Positions 56,413 to 64,000 of a stretch of 64,000 nt of DNA are shown piece after piece. Position 1 is the stretch's first letter, and every line of letters starts with the position of its first letter. This stretch comes from Datisca glomerata. Lineage: Eukaryota; Streptophyta; Magnoliopsida; Cucurbitales; Datiscaceae. The notes under the pieces are model-generated. The model had not been told where the DNA came from, ran no database searches, and was given only the letters and a program-made list of their open reading frames with translations. The position numbers and the translations under genes were made by a program. The stretch spans positions 104,504 through 168,503 of the forward strand of contig QANY01002271.1 of the NCBI GenBank assembly GCA_003255025.1, written 5' to 3'.

Positions 56413-58419
56413 AGAACATGAAAATTCATTTGGTATTCATGATTATCAATAATCTCCCGAGACTTATGCACCACGAAAGGAGTTTTTCCATAATTAGCTT
56501 TAAACTAAATATCAAGATATTTTGTGTGATCTAGGTTGCCCGATCAAACCTAAATGATCCATGCACAAAAGAACTTCATAATAAATATTTTTTATTTGCA
56601 TGTTTTTTCTGTTGGTTAGATCAATATTGTCTAAATCATATTAGACAGTTGCATTCTGACCAATTGCAGGGTTCTATGTCGAGAACCCTGACCATGCATC
56701 ATGTACTTAGAATATTTCCTACAAGATCAGACAAATTCCAAATAGTTTATGTTGAGCTAGATTGATTAAACAATTTGTGAGCCTATGCCTATGATGATCT
56801 TGCTGAAGAAATATATGTTAGCAAAGTGAAATCATTATTTGTTGAAGAATATAGTAAATATTGTACAAGCTAAAGACTGAAGCAAGTATTAATGAAGATG
56901 GGGATAATAGAGCAAGTTTTTTTTTTTTTTTTGCAGTTTTCGCTCATATACAAATGAAGGTTGCAGACATAATACTACATATGAAAAAATGATAAAAACA
57001 ATCTATGTGTTTTATGGTGCAGGCTTGATTGTTCTTGGAAACTTTGTATATTTTTTATATACCGATGTGGTTTTTGACTGTAATCTTGGTTTCAATAGGC
57101 CAACAAAGAGAAAATTTCACTTTTAGAGTGCGTTTGGTATGAGTTAAGTAAAAAATTAAGTTGCTGACTATGACTAATAGTAAAGTTTGATAACAAGTTT
57201 TGAGATTTTATGTTTCGTAATGAATGGTAAAATTGAAAAAAAAAATACGATTAACTTTTTGGTATATGAAAACTTGGTAAAATTGTTGAAAAATTAGATA
57301 AAATATGTGAGAGTAATGAATTATTCATTATTTTTGTATATTTTGATATCTAATGAAATGTCATATATACAAATTCCCACACACACATGCTCACGGATAC
57401 ACCTAAATATTGTAGAAAAAAATTATCTCACATCCCTTGTAGTTTGCTTAAGAAATCGATCTTAACAGTGTTTGAATTGAGAATACAACGAGGGGTATTT
57501 TTGGTATCATTTTATTTAAACGAAATTACTTTGAAATTTAATATTCTGGATCTTTTTGCCAGTAAAACCTAACACAAAGGATGATCTATATCATTTTTCA
57601 AACAATAGAGGCGTGTCCATGTCATTTAGAAAAATCACATAGACTGCCAGAGAAGTTTTTTTCTATATTTTAGTATCATAGGGGCTTTTCTTCTAGTATT
57701 CAAAGCTCTTTTTATTTGGGGGTGTATATGATACCTGAGATGGGGGGTATAAGAAAAATTATCAACTTGACTCTCAGTCCAAGTGTTATATTTGGTTATT
57801 TACTAAAACCCTCCTTTTGAGGGACACTAACAAATAAACTTATTTTTATTGACAACAATAAAATTATATCCGCTAATCTAATTATTGATGATGTTGTGAT
57901 TGTCAAATCTAATACAGGAACCCCGATAAATAGCGTCGGGGTCGCTAATGACCCACAAGAACCCCATTGATGACATTGAGATAGCTCCCAAGAACCACAT
58001 TGATGATGTCGTGATTACCAACGATGACACGAGAAACTTTTCGTGATGCCAAGATTGTAGATAACATCATAAGTGTGTCGATGATGTCATCAACGCCAGT
58101 GATAACATGAAAATCTTGTTCATGGTGTCGAAGAGGCAGAAGGTGGGGTGGGGTGGGGTAGGGGCAGGGGGTCGCCATGCCCCCCCAAAAATTTGTGAGT
58201 TTATATATATATATATATATATATTTAAGTTCAAAATAAGAAAAACTAAAGGTTGGTGAAATTTTATAAATTGTGTAGTGTTTCTTTTTTACTTTGTCTT
58301 GTTTTTTAGTGTTAAATCTTAGCTTATTGATTTTGTTTGGAGAGAGATTCTTAGATTTTTGAATGTGATTATAGATTAGGTTAGAGAAACAATAAAACAT
58401 GAGAAAGATTGCAAGAATT
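56413..58419. other. Intergenic with G-rich tract and TA microsatellite
   Basis: No gene seen. An A/T-rich stretch contains a poly-T run at about 56919-56934. At 58145-58171 five G-runs of four or more form a quadruplex-type motif. A TA dinucleotide run follows at 58203-58224. GATGATGTCGTGATTACCAA-type motifs recur between 57940 and 58110. Confidence 0.55.
58145..58171 (+). other. G-quadruplex-type motif
   Basis: Five runs of at least four G separated by one or two bases (GGGGTGGGGTGGGGTAGGGG then CAGGGGG). This satisfies the usual pattern for intramolecular quadruplex folding. Confidence 0.8.
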
Positions 58420-58970
58420 TTGACAGGTTTTTATGAATAAGTTTTCCTTCAAACTATTTTTTGATACGGAACCTTCAAGAATAAGCTTGAGAACTCCTTT
58501 GTGTATAGGAACCCACGAAGCATTAATGTGAAAATCTCAATAACCAATTCAGAAACAACCCCTAAGAAAAGGCTAGAAAAACAGATTTCTTAGATATATG
58601 ATCAAAAACTATAATAAAGAAAACTTGTTTCTGAATTCCAGTTTCGAAACACTCCACAAGAAGGTGATAAATCTATTTGAATGTTTCTTAAAGCATGTAT
58701 TCTACTCAAGAACACAAAGATAAAAACAAAACAACTTTTTGATTTTTTTTCTTAAATTAAAATTCTGGACTTTTAAAACATTCTAGCAAGGCATATTTAT
58801 AGCATTTACAAAGGTTTCCTAAAATCCTAAAACCCAAGAAAAGGAAACTAACCTAATTATATTTTAAATAATTATTAAGAATAGACTATATTAAGCAAAA
58901 TAAAACTAATGGCACTAAATAAAGTGAAATTTCGTTTAGCCCAAAAAGTAACACAAAAATGGCCCATTAC
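58420..58970 (-). repeat. Probable 3' LTR region of the gypsy element
   Basis: It directly follows the end of the minus-strand integrase frame. On the minus strand it contains a TATA-type GCTATAAATATGCC near 58803 and pyrimidine/AT-rich text as in plant LTRs. Its partner lies beyond the window, so neither end could be fixed. Confidence 0.45.
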
Positions 58971-58974
58971 ATAC

Positions 58975-61900
58975 TTAATCCAACTCATTAATAGCTTGGA
59001 CTTGAACCAAGTTGTACTGGACTGGTGTTGCACTTATCACAAAGCTTTGATGTCTTTGTAGACCTTCACTATCTGAATTGACTAAGCCTTGAAAATGGTG
59101 GATTAAAGTTTGTTGAAGCTTCTTAGACCGCGACCTTGTTATTGGTCCTTGAGGCATGCTAATTGGACTAGAAACATCTTGAACTCGCTCATTGCCTTCT
59201 TGATTATGCTCATCTTTAAGATGTTGAATCATTTGAACTTGGTGTGTAGGTTTATCTTTAACATTTCCCCTCTCCTCAAAAGGATTCGACCTCGAATCTG
59301 GCAGGTCAATTTTGTATGCGTTGTCATTAATCCTTTCAAGATTTTGAAAAGGACCATCGCCTCTAGGGCTGAGCTTGGACTTTCTTTGAAGTGGAAACTT
59401 GTCTTTATGAAAATGCACCCAAACCCAATCTCCAGGATGAAAAATCATTGGTTTCCGTCCCTTATTCACACGTGAAGCGACTTGAGCATTTTGCTTTTCA
59501 ATCATCTCTTTAACTTGCTTATGTAACTTCTTCACTAAATCTGCCTTAGAACTAGCATCAACACTCACAAAATTGTTACGGGGCAATGGTAAATAATCAA
59601 TAGGAGTAAGCGAAGTAAATCCATAAACAATCTCAAATGGAGAACAATGAGTAGTGCTATAAACAACCCTATCGTAAGCAAACTCCACAAATGGCAAACA
59701 ATCCTCCCATGTTCTAATGTTCTTTTCTATGACTGCTCTAAGTAAAGTAATCAACGTCCTATTAACTACCTCAGTTTGAGGGTGACAAGTAGTTGAAAAT
59801 AATAACTTAGTTCCTGACTTTCCCCATATCACACGCCAAAAGTGACTAAAAAACTTAACATCGCTATCACTAACAATGCTCTTAGGTGTGTCATGTAATC
59901 GCAAAACTTCTTTGAAAAATAAATCAGCAATTAACTTAGCATCATCAGTTTTATGACATGGTATAAAACGAGTCATCTTACTAAATCTACCTACCACGAC
60001 AAAGATACTATCACGACCTTTCCTAATTCTAGGCAATCCAAGCATAAAATCCATAGACAAATCTGTCCAAGGTTCACTAAGAACAGGTAGTGGTGTATAC
60101 AACCCATACGGTTTCAACCTAGACTTAGCTTCTCTACATGTAATGCAATGCTCACAAACTTTATGCACATCATGTTTCATATCAGGCTAAAAGAAATATG
60201 CTAACAGCATCTCATAGGTTTTATTTACCCCAAAATGCCCCATTAAGCCTCCTCCATGTGTTTCCTTAATCAACAATCCTCTCATAGAACACTTAGGAAT
60301 GCACAACTTATTTCTCTTAAACAAGAAACCATCAAACAAGTAAAAATCATCTGAAACAGCCCCACGATCACAAGATGCATATATTTCACCAAAATCATCA
60401 TCATATTGATACAAATCCTTAATATGCTCAAAATCCAACAAATTAGCACTAAGAGAATTAAGTAGAGTATATCTTCTGGATAATGCATCCGCAACTACAT
60501 TCTCTTTACCTTGCTTATACTTAATCACATATGGGAATGTTTCAATGAACTCCACCCATTTAGCATGCCTACGGTTCAACTTATCTTGACCCTTTAAATG
60601 CTTTAGACTTTCATGGTCAGTCTGTATGACCACCTCCCTTGGCCATAAATAATGCTGCCATGTTTACAGAGCTCAAACCAAAGCATATAATTCCTTGTCA
60701 TATGTTGGATACTTCAAGGCTGCCCCACTTAACTTCTCACTAAAGTACATTAGTGGTCTTTGGTCCTGCATCAAAACAGCTTCAATTCCTATGCCACTAG
60801 CATCACATTCAATCTCAAAAGTTTTATCGAAGTTAGGTAAAGTAAGCAAAGGTGTAGCACACAATTTATCCTTAAGTTCATTAATGCATGTTCTTGTGCC
60901 TCACTCCAAACAAAACCAACATTTTTCTTAACTAACTCATTCAAAGGTGCGACTATTGTGCTAAAATCCCTAATGAATCTTATATAGAAACCAACAAGCC
61001 CATGAAAGCTCCTCACCTCACTAGCATTCTTAGGTCTTGGCCATTCATTAGTGGCTCTTACCTTGTCTTCATCAACCTCAATACTTTGACTAGACACTAC
61101 AAAATCAATAAAATTAACAATTTCCATGCAAAAACTACACTTCTTAAGGTTAGCATACAACTTTTCTTGCCTAAGTATTTCTAGTACTTGACGCACATGC
61201 ATGATATGATCGTCTAAGCACTTAGAGTAAAGGAGGATATCATCAAAGTAAACAACAACAAACTTTCCCAAGTACTCACGCAACACATGGTTTATCAATC
61301 TCATGAATATGCTAGGTGCATTAGTACGACCAAATGGCATAACAAGCCACTCATACAACCCATACTTTGTCTTAAATATTGTTTTCCATTCATCTTCAAC
61401 ATTCATTCGAATTTGATAATAACCAGATTTCAAGTCTATCTTAGTGAACAAACAAGAACCATATAATTCATCAAGCATGTCATCTAACCGAGGAATAGGG
61501 TGACGATATTGTACAGTGATTTTATTGATGGCTCGATAGTCCACACACATCCTCCATGTCTCATCCTTCTTTGGCATAAGAATAACAGGAACCGAGCAAG
61601 GACTTAGACTCTCCCTCACATTTCCCTTAGCTAGCAACTCCTCCACTTATTTTTTAATCTCCTTTGTCTCGCTTGGATTTGTTCTATATGCTGGCCTATT
61701 GGGTATGATAGCTCCAGTAATGAAGTCAATTCGATGTTCTATGCCTCTAATTGGTGGTAAACTTCTAGACATCTCCTTAGGAAACATGTCTTCAAATTCC
61801 TATAAAAGATCAACAAACACATTAGGCAAAGAGGGGTTAAGTTCATTAGTTAGAAAATAAGCTCATTTGTACAAGAGTACAAATATAGGCCGATTGGAGT

Positions 61901-63806
61901 ACAATGCATGTCTAACCTCACTTGCCTTGGCTATTAAACTCACACTCTTTGCACTTTTCTCTCCTTTTTCTTTCCCCTCTTTCTTTTCACTCTTTTTTTT
62001 CACTCTCTAAAGCACTTTTCTTGCTCTCTTTTTCTTTCATTTCAGCCTCCACTCTCATCCTTTCCATTTTTCATTGGTCTTCATACATTTCTTTTGAGAA
62101 AAGTGGTGTTAGTATGGTTTTTTGTCCATCCTTGGTGAATGAATACCTATTGAGGTACCCATCATGCATAGCTCTCCTATCAAATTGCCATGACCTACCA
62201 AGCAAAATATCTCCAGCATTCATAGGAACCACATCACACAACACCTCATCATGATATTTACCCATTGAAAATGAGATAGTAGATTGCCTATTCACCTTGA
62301 CCTTACCACAATCATTAAGCCATTTAAGTTTGTATGGTCGTGGGTGTAGTGTAGTAGACAACCCCAATCGATTAATCAAGATTGTACTCACCACATTAGT
62401 GCAACTCCCACCATCGATAATCACACTACATGCCTCGCCTTTAACATGATACTTTGTATGGAACAAGTTCTCTCGCTGCTCCTCATGACAATCCTCTTTC
62501 AATTGGGTGTTTGCACATCTTGTAACTAACACATCACCCATAATCAGTTCTTCAATGCTCCCTTCACTATAACTCTCCAATTCAGGCATCTCCTCCTCAT
62601 CGCTTTCATTGTTACCCCCTTCTTCATCAATACTATCTCACCATTTTGTAGGGTCATAGTTCTCCTATTAGGGCACTCCTTACTAATATGACCTACACCT
62701 TGACACTTCCAACACTTAATGTCTCTATTTCTTCCTTTAGGCTTTTTGAGTTTGGAGTTTTCTTTATAAATCGAATCTGTATTTCCCTTTGAACCATCAT
62801 AAACAGCCTTATTTTCACCCTTAAAATCACTTTTCTCATCCCTTTTCCAAGTAGAATTAGAGTTGGAATAAGGTTTGGAAACATACCTTGCTGTCCCTCT
62901 TCTTTGGAGTTGCTTTTCCACCTTGATGGTAATGTGCACCATCTCTTCTAACTCCACATAAGGTTGTAAATCCACTCGGTCAGCTATCTCTTTGTTCAAA
63001 CCAGCCAAGAAACATGCCATAGTGGTCTATGTATCCTCCTCTATATCAGCCCTAGTCATGAGCATTTCCATCTCCTTGTAGTAATCATCCACAACCCTAC
63101 TGCCTTGTTTAAGAACTTGAAGTTTTTGCATAAGTTCCCTATGAAAATGCCTAGGTACAAATCTCTTCCTCATTGTAGACTTGGGATCATTTCAAGTCTC
63201 AATTGTGTTCTCCAAATTTCTTCTTCTACTTGTCACCAATTGATCCCACCAAGCTATAGCATAATCTGAAAATTGGGTGACCGCCAACTTGACCTTCTTC
63301 TCCTCACTAAATTGATGACAAGAAAATATGAGTTCGACCTTCTTTTCTCATTGTAAATACGCCTCCGGATCTGATTTACCTTGAAAATGAGGTATTTTAA
63401 GTTTAATTCTTCCTAAATTTCTATCAGCAAAATCGTCATTGCCTCAGTTTCTACCATGGAATTGACTTTCTCACATTCTCTCTCTACCTCTACCAAAACC
63501 GCGACCTTCCTTTCCTCTTCTAGGCATGGCCCTTCCAACAATTGTATCATCATCATCCTCATTATAATCAAAATATTCATCTTCTAAGTCATCAACTTGA
63601 GATATTCGGTTTCTTCCCCCTCGTCGCCTCTCGTTGTGATTTGGTGTTGTGATTTCAACCGCTTGCAACCTTGCATCCATATGCTCTAATGCATCCCTCA
63701 TGGCCTCCATATTTCGATTAAAACGTGTAAACTCTCCTCGTTGAGCCTCACATAGCATAGCATCAGGAACATGACCAACATCATTATCTCCACTTTGGTT
63801 TGACAT
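58975..63806 (-). pseudogene. Ty3/gypsy gag-pol pseudogene
   Basis: Order on the minus strand is gag, protease, reverse transcriptase, RNase H, integrase, as in Ty3/gypsy. Gag starts at 63806 (MSNQSGDNDVGH) and breaks after GRGRERM; the CCHC knuckle CWKCQGVGHISKEC is at 62673-62714. Protease has VIIDGGSCTNVVS (Asp at 62413-62415). Reverse transcriptase (about 61646-60900) has [28 protein letters not shown] and intact YFDD at 61239-61250; a stop lies just before [10 protein letters not shown]. RNase H includes [14 protein letters not shown] and [18 protein letters not shown] pieces and [12 protein letters not shown]. Integrase has the H2C2 start [10 protein letters not shown], then HCITCREAKS, LSMDFMLGLP, SDSDVKFFSHFW and HPQTEVVNRTL, where four residues (usually DGQT) are missing. 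The frame ends at 58975 after GPITRSRSKKLQQ with no chromodomain seen; a CRM-like placement is possible but unproven. Confidence 0.92.
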
Positions 63807-64000
63807 TACTGCAATAGAATGTAAGAAATAAAAAAATAATTCAAGGACCTCACAAGCACTCCATCACGTGTTTACACTCAAAAGATGTCACTCATGTTTA
63901 ACTCAAAAACAAAAAAAATAATTCACTCATGATTTTCCTCACATCACTCTAGCTTATTCTTTCATGTTCTTAGGTGAGTCACACTTTTAAAACAATTCAA
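63807..64000 (-). other. Gypsy leader, cut by window edge
   Basis: AT-rich sequence upstream of the gag start. The primer-binding site and 5' LTR of this minus-strand element must lie beyond 64000 and were not seen. Confidence 0.5.

Noticed and set aside
59110..59475. Plus-strand open frame inside the gypsy integrase region
   Set aside because: It is antisense to the clearly readable integrase frame on the minus strand.
1..64000. tRNA or rRNA genes
   Set aside because: No cloverleaf-like sequence with A and B box text and no rRNA-like block was noticed on reading; a dedicated scan was not possible.

Overview
This is repeat-rich, AT-rich nuclear DNA of a flowering plant, most likely a eudicot. 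The evidence is host gene remnants with plant-specific identities (chloroplast triose-phosphate translocator, a QUASIMODO2-like methyltransferase, KTI12/DRL1, a sulfate transporter, PRP19/MAC3) sitting among Ty1/copia, Ty3/gypsy, Mutator-like, CACTA and hAT elements. I see no intact protein-coding gene, tRNA or rRNA. Every host-type coding segment is a pseudogene or fragment, and every transposon coding region carries stops or frameshifts.

Layout. 0-14 kb is a gene graveyard: TPT exons (+, 0.3-0.6 kb), a multi-exon QUL methyltransferase pseudogene (-, 2.3-5.9 kb), a foldback element (7.9-8.4 kb), the 3' end of a copia element (-, 8.7-9.7 kb), a CACTA remnant (9.7-10.8 kb), and a KTI12/DRL1 pseudogene (+, 11.2-13.2 kb) broken by an LTR-type insertion. 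14-17.7 kb is a complex minisatellite field. 18-20.3 kb holds PRP19 and sulfate-transporter fragments (-). 22.5-24.3 kb is a probable solo LTR with a near-perfect target duplication. 25.4-26.4 kb is a GC-rich hAT-like non-autonomous element. 27.4-32.8 kb is a copia body with only its 5' LTR. 37.4-44.7 kb is a Mutator-like element (MULE) with alignable terminal inverted repeats, a probable 9-bp target duplication, a decayed MURA transposase (+) and a decayed DUF1985-type gene (-). 45.3-47.1 kb is a hAT transposase pseudogene. 49.1-54.2 kb is a second copia element with two LTRs. 54.3-56.4 kb is a LINE scrap and a block that looks mitochondrial, followed by a repeated LTR end. 58.4-64 kb is a minus-strand gypsy element that runs off the window.

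Two observations stand out. First, the copia body at 27.4-32.8 kb (5' LTR only, +) and the copia 3' end at 8.7-9.7 kb (3' LTR only, -) look like two halves of one element separated by an inversion of about 23 kb. Their outer flanks, read in element orientation, are GTAGT and GTAAT, a likely decayed target duplication. Second, the MULE is loaded with one degenerate palindromic repeat (core TACACGAT / ATCGTGTA) in all its non-coding compartments: left subterminal region, an intron of MURA, a non-coding gap of the antisense gene, and right subterminal region. A further short patch lies 3 kb outside the element, next to a QUL-like scrap.

The QUL and KTI12 pseudogenes are neighbours here. I recall their Arabidopsis homologues (At1g13860, At1g13870) as adjacent loci, so this may be the fossil of an ancestral gene pair. 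All assignments were made by reading translations and repeats by eye; no alignment or database search was run.
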